Shown: one piece after another, positions 9,423 to 17,941 of the stretch
Layout: each line of letters opens with the position of its first letter
Position numbering within the stretch: position 1 is the first letter of the stretch
Assembly: GCA_963727835.1 (NCBI GenBank)
Contig: CAVSIB010000010.1
Span: 6,835 to 70,834, forward strand
Direction of reading: 5' to 3'
From: G026625185 sp963727835
Lineage (GTDB): Bacteria > Desulfobacterota > WTBG01 > JAGOGO01
DNA: 64,000 nucleotides
Made by a program: the position numbers and the translations under genes
The notes under the pieces: generated by a model
Told to the model about the DNA's origin: nothing
The model's input: only the letters and a program-made list of their open reading frames with translations
The model's database searches: none

Positions 9423-10007
9423 TCACCGGAGTTTCGCCACTGCCCGGATAGGGGATGCTTCTGTTGTTAGCTTCAGGGGAAAGAGATAAAGCTCAGCTTC
9501 CTGATACAGTATTTGTTTCAAGTTGCACATTTCTTCAACGATCAAGATGCCCTTTCCCTGGATGATGCGATGAACGGTGATATCCCCTACTGAAATAATG
9601 TCGCTCCCCAGAATCTTAATCCCCAGGTTTCCGATCCACTCTGCCTGTTGCGGGGTCAAAGGTGGTGGCGCGAGGTACTTCTCCTGCCCCCACCATTGGT
9701 CGTAGCCGGAATAAAGGTTTAATATCGGTGTTTCGACCGTATAGTGCCCGATATCCTTCCAGGCGATCGTAGTCGCTGGCCCGAAAAACATATCCAGCGG
9801 ATATTCATTGAGCATTTTTCCCCCCGGCATTGAGTGCGCCGGGGACTCAATATGAGTGCCGCAATGACAGCTCATGGTAATGTTGTGAGCTAACCACCCC
9901 GCTTCCACGATCTTTGGCTCATCCAGTCTTTTTATCGAGGTAGGCATATCCCCCGGATAAACCGGCATTCCTTCTTCTATGGTAAAGGATAAATCTATGA
10001 GTCGCAT
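9423..10007 (-). CDS. Cyclase/kynurenine formamidase-like hydrolase
   Basis: The 194-residue product belongs to the cyclase family (metal-dependent amide or cyclic-substrate hydrolases, including bacterial arylformamidase). The start MRLIDLSFTIEEGMPVYPGD and the metal site HCGTHIESPAH are diagnostic; the usual HxGTHxDxPxH aspartate is glutamate here. The ATG at 10007 has a GGAAGGAC site. It lies 34 bp after a hydantoinase-like amidohydrolase on the same strand, so the pair probably opens and processes a cyclic amide; a tryptophan-catabolic role is less likely since no other kynurenine genes are present. The substrate is unknown. Confidence 0.8.
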   Translation of the reverse strand: MRLIDLSFTIEEGMPVYPGDMPTSIKRLDEPKIVEAGWLAHNITMSCHCGTHIESPAHSMPGGKMLNEYPLDMFFGPATTIAWKDIGHYTVETPILNLYSGYDQWWGQEKYLAPPPLTPQQAEWIGNLGIKILGSDIISVGDITVHRIIQGKGILIVEEMCNLKQILYQEAELYLFPLKLTTEASPIRAVAKLR

Positions 10008-10041
10008 GGTTCAGTCCTTCCTTGTGGTTCATTGCCACATC

Positions 10042-11397
10042 TTAGAGATTCCTTTTTAACCGTTTCCCTGTTCCCTGATCCGGGATGATTTTCCCTTCTC
10101 TCATGACAATCTCACCGCCTTTAATAGTCATCACGGGTTGCCCCTTTAATTTCTTGCCCTGATAGAGGGACCAGTCCGCAGCGGAAAAAAGTTTTCGGTA
10201 GTCCACTTCAAACTCTCGGTTGATATCCACCAAAACCAGGTCCGCGTCACTGCCCACGGAAATGGTGCCTTTCTGAGGATAGAGTCCCCAAAGCCGGGCC
10301 GGGTTAAGAGTCACCTTTCCTATCACGTTTTCGAGAGGAATACCTCGCTTATGATATCCCTCGGTTAAAAGCAGGGGAAGCAGAAGGGCAGTGACAGCTG
10401 AACTGCCGGAGACTCCGTAGTCTTTAATAAACCCGTGCAGACCCTTGCGATCAACGCAGTCTTGATCAGTCCCGATGCTACTGATCGTCCCCTCTGACAC
10501 TCCGCGCCAGAGAACTTCTTGATCTTCCGGGCTTCTTATTGCGGGTGACCACCGGGCTTCCTCCGGGTCAACATCGCTTGAGGAGTTCAACGAAAGGTAG
10601 AGCGCGATGGTCTCAACTGTTATGGATGGATTAGTTCGTTTAATAGCTCTAAGTCTTTCCAGAGCGGCACCCGTGGCAAGATGGACGATATTGACTCTGC
10701 ATGTGCTCATTTCTGCCAACGATGCGGCCATGGTAACACCTAATACCTCAGCCTCAACCGGATTGTGCGCGGCCCATTCAGCAAGGCTCTTTTTCCCTGA
10801 TTGAAAAAATTTATTCCACTCCTCGGTTAAAATGCTGGGGTCTTCAGCGTGAATCGAAGCGAAGCAGTGCGGACCGCAGTGCGCTACCTGGCGAAGGCCG
10901 CTCAAAATAAAAGAATTGGTTTGCGATGGCATGTACCCCGGAATGCAAAACATAAAGAACTTGAAGGAGGTAAGGCCGAACCTGTTTACGTATGCCGGGA
11001 TTTCCTGTTTCTGCTCCTCCGTGTTGATACAGATATGGGGGAATACATCCGTAAAAGCGTGGGTGTTAAAAATGTTCTCAATATCCGGAAAGGTCTGAGA
11101 GTGGCTCTTGGTTCCGCCAAGAAAGCAGCCGATCGTGGTAACGCCCCCCACTAACGCGGACCGCGTTTCCGTGCGGCAATCCTTTTCAAAGCCCTGACAG
11201 AAACCCAAATGAACATGCGGATCAATGATGCCCGGCATAACCACCAATCCGGAAGCGTCAATGGTTTCCCCGGCAGAAGGCAACCGGTGCTTCTGAGCAA
11301 CAGCGGCAATTTTATTGCCTCTGATCGCAAGATCGACACGTGCGGTGCCAATTTCCGGGATAAGCACATCACCGTTGATTATGTTGATATCAGACAT
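10042..11397 (-). CDS. Dihydroorotase/hydantoinase-like amidohydrolase
   Basis: A TIM-barrel metal hydrolase of the cyclic amidohydrolase class, 451 residues. The metal motif DPHVHLG lies near residue 58, the likely carbamylated lysine is in LTSFKFFM, and further ligands are in IHAEDP and NIVHLATG; IGTDQDCVDRKGLHG contributes the final aspartate. The C-terminal NPARLWGLYPQKGTISVGSDADLVLVD segment is typical of allantoinase, hydantoinase and dihydroorotase. The ATG at 11397 has a GGAGGAAA site. Operon partner is the cyclase-family gene. Absence of pyr genes nearby argues for a catabolic hydantoinase role rather than pyrimidine synthesis. Confidence 0.85.
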   Translation of the reverse strand: MSDINIINGDVLIPEIGTARVDLAIRGNKIAAVAQKHRLPSAGETIDASGLVVMPGIIDPHVHLGFCQGFEKDCRTETRSALVGGVTTIGCFLGGTKSHSQTFPDIENIFNTHAFTDVFPHICINTEEQKQEIPAYVNRFGLTSFKFFMFCIPGYMPSQTNSFILSGLRQVAHCGPHCFASIHAEDPSILTEEWNKFFQSGKKSLAEWAAHNPVEAEVLGVTMAASLAEMSTCRVNIVHLATGAALERLRAIKRTNPSITVETIALYLSLNSSSDVDPEEARWSPAIRSPEDQEVLWRGVSEGTISSIGTDQDCVDRKGLHGFIKDYGVSGSSAVTALLLPLLLTEGYHKRGIPLENVIGKVTLNPARLWGLYPQKGTISVGSDADLVLVDINREFEVDYRKLFSAADWSLYQGKKLKGQPVMTIKGGEIVMREGKIIPDQGTGKRLKRNL

Positions 11398-11459
11398 GGG
11401 TTTCCTCCGTCAGAGTGAATATCTCTATGCTTGTGCAAAAGACCAGGCTCCCTCGTTCG

Positions 11460-11864
11460 TTACGGCATCCTTTCGATAAGCGAGCGCACCTCCGTTATTG
11501 TGAATCGAATAGCTGCCTTTATCATCTCACCCGCTTGTTTACCAAGTCTATTCGTGATCTCCTCTTTTATTTTATTATAAAGCTCCCCTGCGCTTTCGAT
11601 GCTTACTGCCTCCAGGTAAACCCGTACCCCTTTCCATTCCGGTGCGGTCGGACCAGGCTCCATAATAATAAATGCAGCCTTTGGGTTTTCCTGTAAGTTT
11701 CTGTAGGAACGATTATTTCCAATGCCCATAACAATAGTGTTATCATCAATCATTTGCGGAGAACCAAAAACAGCGACATTAACATTGCCTTTGCCGTCGG
11801 AGGTACTCAAGGCGCCAATCCGGGGTCTCTTGTTAAAAACTTCCCTCAATTCTTTTCTGTCCAT
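11460..11864 (-). CDS. Pyridoxamine 5'-phosphate oxidase-like flavin-binding protein
   Basis: A 134-residue split-barrel protein. The start MDRKELREVFNKRPRIGALST, the SPQMIDDNTIVMG strand and NPKAAFIIMEPG match small FMN-binding proteins of the PNPOx-like class found in anaerobes. A GAGTAAG ribosome site precedes the ATG at 11864. It is 62 bp upstream of the amidohydrolase on the same strand. The specific reaction is not predictable; a flavin reductase or redox accessory role is usual for this group. Confidence 0.8.
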   Translation of the reverse strand: MDRKELREVFNKRPRIGALSTSDGKGNVNVAVFGSPQMIDDNTIVMGIGNNRSYRNLQENPKAAFIIMEPGPTAPEWKGVRVYLEAVSIESAGELYNKIKEEITNRLGKQAGEMIKAAIRFTITEVRSLIERMP

Positions 11865-12406
11865 AGGCTTACTCCTGTTTATACTGTTAAAAAAATTTTC
11901 ACTATTTTTTAAGATTATTGTTCGCTCTGTTCCACAAAGATCAACTTATCTTAACTAAACCCAAGATTCTTTGCTTCATAATAAACAGTTTCTCTATCTT
12001 TTTGCTCCACCTCACCGGTGATAACCTCAGGCTGTTACAGGGGGAGAAGCTGGTTTTATGTTATTTTTTTAATAAAATCCAATAGTTTTACTGCAAAAAA
12101 AGAAAGCGCTCTCATGCCACGATAAAGGCCATAAAGGAGGTATCCCTTGAGTAAAAACGATTTAATCAGCTTCATTAAAACCATGCAGCCATGTTATTTA
12201 ATAAAATTTATTACCGATTAAAATTTATATTCAAGCGGAAAGATCTTTTTTCCAATGTGAAAGAAAAACGAATGGTTACCATTTTTAAACCTTAATATTT
12301 TTGCATCGTTTTAAAATTACTACTAAAATAAAAATTATGATAATTAAAAAAAATTCTTCCTGATTTCACCATGAATTTTTTAATTAAAAAAGGGAAAGTG
12401 TTAACT
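11865..12406. other. Divergent intergenic region before the ferredoxin-AOR operon
   Basis: About 540 bp of AT-rich sequence between the leftward PNPOx-like gene and the rightward ferredoxin gene. It must hold both promoters. The only coding-like signal is the small ORF at 12147. A GC-richer block near 12008-12055 (CACCTCACCGGTGATAACC) could fold, but I could not match it to the molybdenum or tungsten cofactor riboswitch consensus. Confidence 0.4.
12147..12295 (+). CDS. Possible small basic protein or leader peptide upstream of AOR operon
   Basis: A TTG at 12147 follows a near-perfect AAAGGAGGT Shine-Dalgarno, the strongest in this part of the window. The first frame reads MSKNDLISFIKTMQPCYLIK and stops after 24 codons; a one-base shift near 12218 would extend it to about 49 residues with a lysine-rich end (KRKDLFSNVKEKRM), stopping at 12295. 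I do not recognise it. It could be a leader peptide or a short accessory of the downstream oxidoreductase. Confidence 0.3.
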
Positions 12407-12938
12407 ATGTCGAAACAATTAGCCATTATCCCCGAACGCTGTTCAGGCTGTAAAACCTGTGAATTAGTCTGCTCCATCTCTCATTTTAATGTTACCAACC
12501 CCAAAAAAGCTGCGTCCGGGTTATGGTCGTTTACCCCCACCCGTAGTAAGGATGCCTATTATTTGCAGCCAGTGCCGAATTCCCAAATGTGCTGACGGCT
12601 GCCCGGTAAATGCAATCACCCGTAAAAATGGAACCGTTGAGATTGATAAAGATACCTGTATCTCATGTTTAAAATGCCTTAAGTCTTGTCCCTTTGGAGC
12701 TATTTTTATTCATGATGATGTCGAATATCCTTTTAAATGCGATCTTTGCGGAGGGGAACCTGAATGCGTGAAAGCCTGTCCTAAGAATGCCATCCTTTTT
12801 ATCCCTGAACATGTGCTGGGCCAAGCTCAAAGAATCAATAACGTGCTTTCTTACTCACACATGAAAGAAATTGAGTATTTTGAAAAGGGTGAGAAAAAGC
12901 AGATCCGGTATGCGGAAATCGGCAAGGAGGATGTATGA
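12407..12938 (+). CDS. Polyferredoxin, electron-transfer partner of AOR, frameshifted
   Basis: An iron-sulfur protein of about 177 residues with four cysteine-rich motifs: CSGCKTCELVC at the N-terminus, CSQCRIPKCADGCPVNAI, CISCLKCLKSCPFGAI and CDLCGGEPECVKACPKNAI. The pattern resembles the HycB/AorA-type subunits that carry electrons from aldehyde oxidoreductases to ferredoxin or a quinone partner. The start is the ATG at 12407 with GGGAAAG before it. A one-base shift between 12500 and 12545 joins the two frames. The stop overlaps the AOR start (ATGA at 12935), indicating translational coupling. Confidence 0.88.
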
Positions 12939-14791
12939 ACAAGGTAAAAGGCGGCTATTTTCACAAGCTTCTTAAAGTTGACCTTTCCAGCAACACTTGG
13001 GAAGTAGAACCCCTTTCTGATGATTTTATCTCGAAATATATTGGCGGCCGAGGATTTGGCGCCAAATGGGTCTGGGACAACCTTAAAGCCCATAATTTTA
13101 AAATTGATCCTCTGGGGGAAGAAAATCTTTTAGTGGTTGCGCCGGGGCCTTTTACTGGCCTTTATCTTCCCTCTTCCGGCAAAATATCATTTATTTCTAT
13201 TTCCCCGGCTACGGGTATTTATGGCGATAGTTCAATGGGGGGAGTTTTTGGGGTTGAATTTCGTCAGACCGGCTTTGATGCCCTCTCGCTTAAAGGAAAA
13301 GCCCCGGAGCTTTCTTTTCTTTTCATTGATGATAGAGATGTTTCCATTGTCCCGGCTCCGGAATTAGCTGGCAAGGGCAGCTTGGAGGCTGAGGGTTTAA
13401 TTAAACAACGATTAGGTGACTTCACTGTTCGCGTTGCCGTTATCGGGCCAGCAGGAGAAAACCGCGTTGCTTTTGCTTGCGTAAACACTGACTTTGGTCG
13501 CAATGCAGGCCGAACCGGAGTGGGAGCTATCCTGGGATCAAAAAACCTTAAGGCAATTGTGGTTCGGGGAAGTAAGGACCTGCCGGTCTATGACCTTAAA
13601 AAATTAAACCTCGAAACCAATAAAGCCATAACCTATCTGAGAAATCATAAATTTTTCAAGTTCTGGCAGGAACAAGGACTTATGTGTGTCATTGATTATG
13701 CTAACAACATGGGAATCCTGCCTACCCACAATTTCCGTGACGGGTCATTTGCCCGAGTAAATTCTATTAATGGTTTTACCATGGAATCAAAATATAAGAT
13801 CGGGGATGCAGCGTGCTTCGCTTGCCCCATGGCCTGTAGCAATATCTGTCTGGTAAAAGAAGGGAAATACGCTGGCACGGTAGTTGAGGGTCCTGAATAC
13901 GAATCTTGTGCAATGCTGGGTTCAAATTTGGGTATTGATAATTTTGCGGCAGTATTACGCGCAAATCACCTCTGCGATGAATTGGGTATGGATACGATCA
14001 CGGTCGGCAATCTGATCGGCGTGCTGATCGAAGGATATGAAACCGGCCTGCTTTCCCTCCAAGACATTGAAGGAGAACCGCTTACCTGGGGAGATGACGA
14101 AAAGGTTATGCGCGTAATCGAAAAGATCGCCCGAAGAGAGGGGGTTGGCGATATACTGGCGGGCGGTTCCCGCAAGGTCATCGAAACCTGGCCTCAATTA
14201 TCCCCTATCATCTCCCAAATAAAAGGGCTTGAACAGTCTGCTTACGACTGCCGGGCAGCAATATCGATGGCCTTGGGTTATGCGACCAGCGATATCGGCG
14301 CTCATCATACCCGGGCCTGGACAATCGCTAAAGAACTTGAAGATGGACAGGATTGGTCCCTGGAAGAAAAAGCTAAGCTCGTTATTTTTCATCAGACGAT
14401 CCGTCCCCTGTTTGACATGTTTGGGGTCTGCCGGCTGCCGTGGATTGAGCTTGGCCTCAATGAAAATCATTATGCCGCTTTTTTTAGCGCAGTTACCGGG
14501 TTAGACTATTCCCTCGATGAGCTTATGGCTCGCTCGCGGGACATCTATGATCTGACTCGGTTAATTAATGTTAAACTGGGAATTTCGCGAAAGGATGATC
14601 AGCCTCCATTGCGCTGGTTTAAAGACCCAGTCCAGACTGGCCCTTTGGCAGGCAAGGTATTAAAAAGGGAAGAATTTAACACTATCCTCGACATTTATTA
14701 CCAGTTGCGTAATTGGGATGCGGAAGGGAAGCCAAATCCAGAGATAGAGAAAAATTTCTTACGATATAAGAATCTCATATCATGTCATTAG
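12935..14791 (+). CDS. aor: Aldehyde:ferredoxin oxidoreductase, tungsten-type
   Basis: A 618-residue AOR-family enzyme that oxidises aldehydes to acids, or reduces acids, with bis-pterin tungsten and one [4Fe-4S] cluster. The N-terminal pterin-binding domain has IGGRGFGAKWVWD and PGPFTGLYLPSSGKISF; the cluster ligands are C294, C297 and C301 in CFACPMAC with a distal cysteine in FGVCRLPW near 500. GGSRKVIE and GYATSDIGAHHTRAWT are further family segments. An AAGGAGG site precedes the ATG, which overlaps the ferredoxin stop. The subfamily with a separate polyferredoxin resembles WOR5/AorAB arrangements. Acid produced here could connect to the ADP-forming acyl-CoA synthetase at 21369, which would be inference. 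Confidence 0.95.
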   Translation: MNKVKGGYFHKLLKVDLSSNTWEVEPLSDDFISKYIGGRGFGAKWVWDNLKAHNFKIDPLGEENLLVVAPGPFTGLYLPSSGKISFISISPATGIYGDSSMGGVFGVEFRQTGFDALSLKGKAPELSFLFIDDRDVSIVPAPELAGKGSLEAEGLIKQRLGDFTVRVAVIGPAGENRVAFACVNTDFGRNAGRTGVGAILGSKNLKAIVVRGSKDLPVYDLKKLNLETNKAITYLRNHKFFKFWQEQGLMCVIDYANNMGILPTHNFRDGSFARVNSINGFTMESKYKIGDAACFACPMACSNICLVKEGKYAGTVVEGPEYESCAMLGSNLGIDNFAAVLRANHLCDELGMDTITVGNLIGVLIEGYETGLLSLQDIEGEPLTWGDDEKVMRVIEKIARREGVGDILAGGSRKVIETWPQLSPIISQIKGLEQSAYDCRAAISMALGYATSDIGAHHTRAWTIAKELEDGQDWSLEEKAKLVIFHQTIRPLFDMFGVCRLPWIELGLNENHYAAFFSAVTGLDYSLDELMARSRDIYDLTRLINVKLGISRKDDQPPLRWFKDPVQTGPLAGKVLKREEFNTILDIYYQLRNWDAEGKPNPEIEKNFLRYKNLISCH

Positions 14792-14851
14792 TTTACGCTC
14801 TGTGCTCTATGCTCCACCATCCGAGGGATTATTGATTTTTGGGGGTAAAGA

Positions 14852-15232
14852 CTAAAAGGAGAGACCTACCATCCAATCATCCGGACGATAGATTGCATCT
14901 ATTGTGATCACGGCAACATCATTTTGTTCAAACAAAACCATTAAAGTTACGTGTTCCTTTCGTGAAATGACCGATAAATTTTCATAGTCAGGCAAAAAAA
15001 GGCCGTCAATGTTTAGGGCATTTGTCCAAACCGAGGTAATAAACCGTTTCATTTCCGGCCGTTCTTCCAGGGTGAGGTCAAAGGAAAGGTCGTCTTCCCA
15101 GAATTCATCCACAACCTCATAATCTCGTTTTTTTGCTTCTTGCCTCAGCTTATCTTTTTGCGACTCAATGGATTCGCCGCCTTTGGAATAAAAACGGCCA
15201 AACAAAGCCACCCTTAATCTTTTCTGATCCAT
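14852..15232 (-). CDS. Stand-alone serine-recombinase-like domain protein
   Basis: A 126-residue protein matching only the N-terminal resolvase domain: RVALFGRFYSKGGESIESQKDKL parallels the catalytic-start strand and helix of serine recombinases, EAKKRDYEVVDEFWEDD matches the second strand, and LEERPEMKRFITSV matches the RPxFxxLL region. The usual ARVST active serine is altered (GRFYS), and the LDRLSR strand reads LPDYENLSV, so two catalytic arginines are gone. There is no DNA-binding tail. It is probably not a recombinase; a regulatory or structural role is open. The ATG at 15232 follows AGGAACGC. It is convergent with aor and has no partner. Confidence 0.6.
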   Translation of the reverse strand: MDQKRLRVALFGRFYSKGGESIESQKDKLRQEAKKRDYEVVDEFWEDDLSFDLTLEERPEMKRFITSVWTNALNIDGLFLPDYENLSVISRKEHVTLMVLFEQNDVAVITIDAIYRPDDWMVGLSF

Positions 15233-15351
15233 TGCGTTCCTCCTTGGCGCTGAGCCTTGGATTTTTGCTTATTAAATTATAATCCATTTTTGATTTTATT
15301 AGCAAGGGCAATAATACATACAAGATTCCTTAACACAAAAAAGAGTTGCTA

Positions 15352-15380
15352 TTGACAAACCACCCCAAAAAGATTAAGGT
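15352..15380 (+). promoter_or_regulatory. Candidate tRNA-Sec promoter
   Basis: TTGACA at 15352-15357 is followed after 17 bp by TAAGGT at 15375-15380. Start would be near 15387, about 36 nt upstream of the tRNA. The -35 is consensus and the -10 weak. Confidence 0.45.
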
Positions 15381-15422
15381 AAAAACCTGATGATTCCCAG
15401 GAAACTATTGAAGATAATTTAA

Positions 15423-15519
15423 GGAAGTGGTGAGGTCCTGGTGGGCCTCCTGGACTTCAAATCCAGTGAGAGGCGTGAGTAACGTCTCTGGTGGGTTCGA
15501 TTCCCATGCACTTCCGCCA
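15423..15519 (+). tRNA. selC: tRNA-Sec (anticodon UCA)
   Basis: A 97-nt tRNA with encoded CCA end. The acceptor strands GGAAGTG and CACTTCC pair, the anticodon stem CTGGA/TCCAG encloses CTTCAAA with anticodon TCA, and the variable arm (GAGAGGCGTGAGTAACGTCTCT region) is very long, as in selenocysteine tRNAs. The T arm is GTGGG-TTCGATT-CCCAT. It decodes UGA with SelB. Both selA and selB are in this window, but far away (46.4 and 52.7 kb). It has its own promoter and terminator. Confidence 0.95.
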
Positions 15520-15525
15520 ATTTCC

Positions 15526-15550
15526 AAAACCCCCTTTTAATGGGGGTTTT
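15526..15550 (+). terminator. Rho-independent terminator of tRNA-Sec
   Basis: A 9-bp stem, AAAACCCCC at 15526-15534 and GGGGGTTTT at 15542-15550, with a 7-nt loop, starts 7 nt after the CCA end. Confidence 0.85.
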
Positions 15551-15622
15551 AACTTTGAACGGTTAAATTTTGACATAAAGACAAAGTACGTTAAGATAAG
15601 GTTTAAAAACAGGGGAGGTTTT

Positions 15623-15931
15623 ATGGCAATGTGTGAAAAGTGTGGCGAAGAATTTAAACCTTATTGGCGCCTTGCTGATCTTCAGAATAAAAGGTGCGAA
15701 AAATGTGAGTACTTAGAGGAAGAGGGAAAAAATAAACGGATTTGGACCGCATTGCTCAAAGCTGCGGTCGGTTTTCTATTAATCGTTTTTACTCCCTCAT
15801 CAAGCACGGGGCCCTTAAAAATCTTGGGCTTTTTCCTCATCGTGCTGGCCTTAATTAAATTGATCGAGGACGCCCTCATGCACCACCGTTCTAAAGAAGG
15901 GGGCCTGCGAATGACGTCTCAAAGACCCTGA
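15623..15931 (+). CDS. Zinc-ribbon small membrane protein
   Basis: The ATG at 15623 follows a strong GGGGAGG site and gives 102 residues. An N-terminal zinc ribbon has two pairs, CEKCGEEF and CEKCEYLEE, spaced by about 20 residues. Two hydrophobic helices follow (ALLKAAVGFLLIVF and ILGFFLIVLALIKLI), with a short basic tail. It is probably an inner-membrane protein with a cytoplasmic zinc ribbon. I do not recognise a named family. It lies between tRNA-Sec and nadE, 23 bp before the latter, and may be cotranscribed with nadE. Confidence 0.65.
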   Translation: MAMCEKCGEEFKPYWRLADLQNKRCEKCEYLEEEGKNKRIWTALLKAAVGFLLIVFTPSSSTGPLKILGFFLIVLALIKLIEDALMHHRSKEGGLRMTSQRP

Positions 15932-15954
15932 GCAAAAGCGGGAAAAACAGTATC

Positions 15955-17592
15955 ATGAAAATCGCGTTAGCCCAAATCAACACAACCATCGGCGATTTTG
16001 AAGGGAATACAGAAAAAATTTTGCAGTTTATTGCCTTGGCCCGCCAAAAAGCATGCGACCTTGTTATTTTCCCTGAGCTCGCTATCCCCGGCTACCCCCC
16101 TACTGACTACATTGACAAACAAGACTTTGTCCGATCCAACATGGAAAAATTGGACCACCTTGCCAACGCCTCTCAAGGTATCGGGATAATCCTAGGGTAC
16201 TTAGACGTTAATCACGACCAAGAGGGCAAACCGTTTTATAATGGGGCTGCGTTACTCAATGAAGGAAAAATAATTTCCCGTGTCTTTAAGACACTTCTTC
16301 CTTCTTATGATGTGTTTGATGAAAATCGTTATTTTCAGCCCGGCAAATCTAACCAGATCAGTCATTTTTCAGAAAAGCGGTTAGGGATTACGATCTGTGA
16401 GGACATCTGGAACGATAAAGCCTTTTTCCATGAGCACCTTTATTCTGACGACCCCGTGGAACTGCTGGTCAAACAAGGTTTAGATCTCCTGATTAATATT
16501 TCAGGATCACCTTTTTACTTAGGCAAAAGAGACCTCCGGGTAAATATCCTCACGAATCTTGCCCGCAAATATCACATTCCGGTAGTATATGTAAATCTGG
16601 TGGGCGGAAATGACAGTCTTCTTTTCGATGGCGGCAGTATGGTCATTGACCCTCAAGGAAACCTACGAGCTTCAGCCAAAGAATTTGAAGAAGACCTTAT
16701 TACTTTTGATGTGGAAACTAACCAGGGAGATCTTCACCTTTCAATGGGCACTGATGAAGAGCTTATATTTAAAGCGCTCTGCATGGGAACAAGGGATTAT
16801 GTCTCTAAATGTGGTTTTAACCACGTGGCCTTGGGCTTAAGCGGGGGGATTGACTCTTCACTCGTTGCCTGCGTTGCTGCTCAAGCTCTGGGAAAAGAAA
16901 ACGTCCTGGGAGTGGCTATGCCCTCCCTTTACTCTTCTCCAGCAAGTCTCGAGGATGCGCAGCTTCTTGCCCAGCGCCTGGGGATAAATTTTCGCAGCAT
17001 CTCCATATCCGATATCTTTCAAATATACCTCAAAGAATTAGAGCCTTCTTTTGCTCAGTATGAAAGCGACACTACCGAGGAAAATCTTCAAGCGCGCATC
17101 CGGGGTAACCTCCTCATGGCCCTGGCCAACAAATTCAATGCGTTAGTCTTAACGACCGGGAATAAATCCGAGATGGCGGTTGGATATTGCACCCTGTATG
17201 GTGATATGTGCGGAGCGTTGGCAGTTATTTCCGATGTGCCTAAAACCATGGTTTATAACCTCGCGCGTTACCTTAACCGTCATGAGGAGCTTATCCCCGC
17301 AAGGGTGATCACCCGACCGCCTTCAGCAGAATTAAAACCCGATCAAACTGATCAGGATACCCTGCCCCCCTACGATATCTTGGATGACATTTTAACCGAG
17401 TATGTGGAAAAAAACCGAAGCATCGCGGACATAATCAAAAAAGGCCATGATCCAAGAATTGTCCAGGATATAATCCGCCGAATCCACCTCAATGAATACA
17501 AGCGTAAACAAGCACCCCCAGGATTAAAAGTAACCACTAAAGCTTTTGGGATAGGAAGGCGATATCCTATTGCCCACCGCTTCACATTATAG
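15955..17592 (+). CDS. nadE: Glutamine-dependent NAD+ synthetase
   Basis: NadE amidates nicotinic acid adenine dinucleotide to NAD with glutamine and ATP. The 545-residue protein has the N-terminal glutaminase (nitrilase fold) with E41 in FPELAIPGYPP, the lysine in VFKTLLPSYDVFDE and the cysteine in GITICEDIW, then the C-terminal synthetase with the PP-loop LGLSGGIDSSLVACVAA and TGNKSEMAVGYCTLYGD. The frame is intact. The ribosome site is weak. It follows the zinc-ribbon gene by 23 bp. Confidence 0.96.
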   Translation: MKIALAQINTTIGDFEGNTEKILQFIALARQKACDLVIFPELAIPGYPPTDYIDKQDFVRSNMEKLDHLANASQGIGIILGYLDVNHDQEGKPFYNGAALLNEGKIISRVFKTLLPSYDVFDENRYFQPGKSNQISHFSEKRLGITICEDIWNDKAFFHEHLYSDDPVELLVKQGLDLLINISGSPFYLGKRDLRVNILTNLARKYHIPVVYVNLVGGNDSLLFDGGSMVIDPQGNLRASAKEFEEDLITFDVETNQGDLHLSMGTDEELIFKALCMGTRDYVSKCGFNHVALGLSGGIDSSLVACVAAQALGKENVLGVAMPSLYSSPASLEDAQLLAQRLGINFRSISISDIFQIYLKELEPSFAQYESDTTEENLQARIRGNLLMALANKFNALVLTTGNKSEMAVGYCTLYGDMCGALAVISDVPKTMVYNLARYLNRHEELIPARVITRPPSAELKPDQTDQDTLPPYDILDDILTEYVEKNRSIADIIKKGHDPRIVQDIIRRIHLNEYKRKQAPPGLKVTTKAFGIGRRYPIAHRFTL

Positions 17593-17659
17593 TAATTGTG
17601 GTCTATTAAATTTAGAAGGTAATAAAAACGAACCAACAATAAGGAGGAATAGGAAAGTT

Positions 17660-17903
17660 ATGACTGGTGAACTAAAGAGTACCTTAGACCTTGTTATGGA
17701 GAAACTAAAAGGAGTGGAAAAAGAATTGCCCGAGCTTACGCAAGCTCAAAAAGAGCGCATTGCCGAGATAAGGCGAAAATATGAAGCGAAAATTGCGGAA
17801 ACAAAGATCCTGAAGAGGACAACGAGAAACTCGGGCTTAGATTCTCAAGTTAGAAGAAAAAAGAGAAGAAGAAATTGAAAAGGTTTATCGGGAATCTAAA
17901 TAA
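17660..17903 (+). CDS. Small charged coiled-coil protein, frameshifted
   Basis: The ATG at 17660 follows AGGAGGAATAGG at a good distance. The first frame encodes MTGELKSTLDLVMEKLKGVE and a lysine/glutamate-rich helix (LTQAQKERIAEIRRKYEAKI). The frame is then lost between 17800 and 17860, and a second frame finishes with KLEEKREEEIEKVYRESK at 17903. Total about 81 residues, almost all predicted helix. Function is unknown; it resembles short cytoplasmic coiled-coil proteins found next to housekeeping genes in this kind of bacterium. Confidence 0.55.
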
Positions 17904-17941
17904 TTTAAGAATTAAAAAATTCTTTCATTACTTACTTCTCA

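Noticed and set aside
12001..12060. Possible molybdenum or tungsten cofactor riboswitch before AOR genes
   Set aside because: I could not align it with the consensus core and the inverted repeats are short. A covariance-model search would be decisive.
12560..12600. TGA codon after TGC in the ferredoxin frame, seen as possible selenocysteine
   Set aside because: A one-base shift restores the complete cysteine-rich ferredoxin repeat CSQCRIPKCADGCP in the adjacent frame, so the TGA is not in the natural reading frame.
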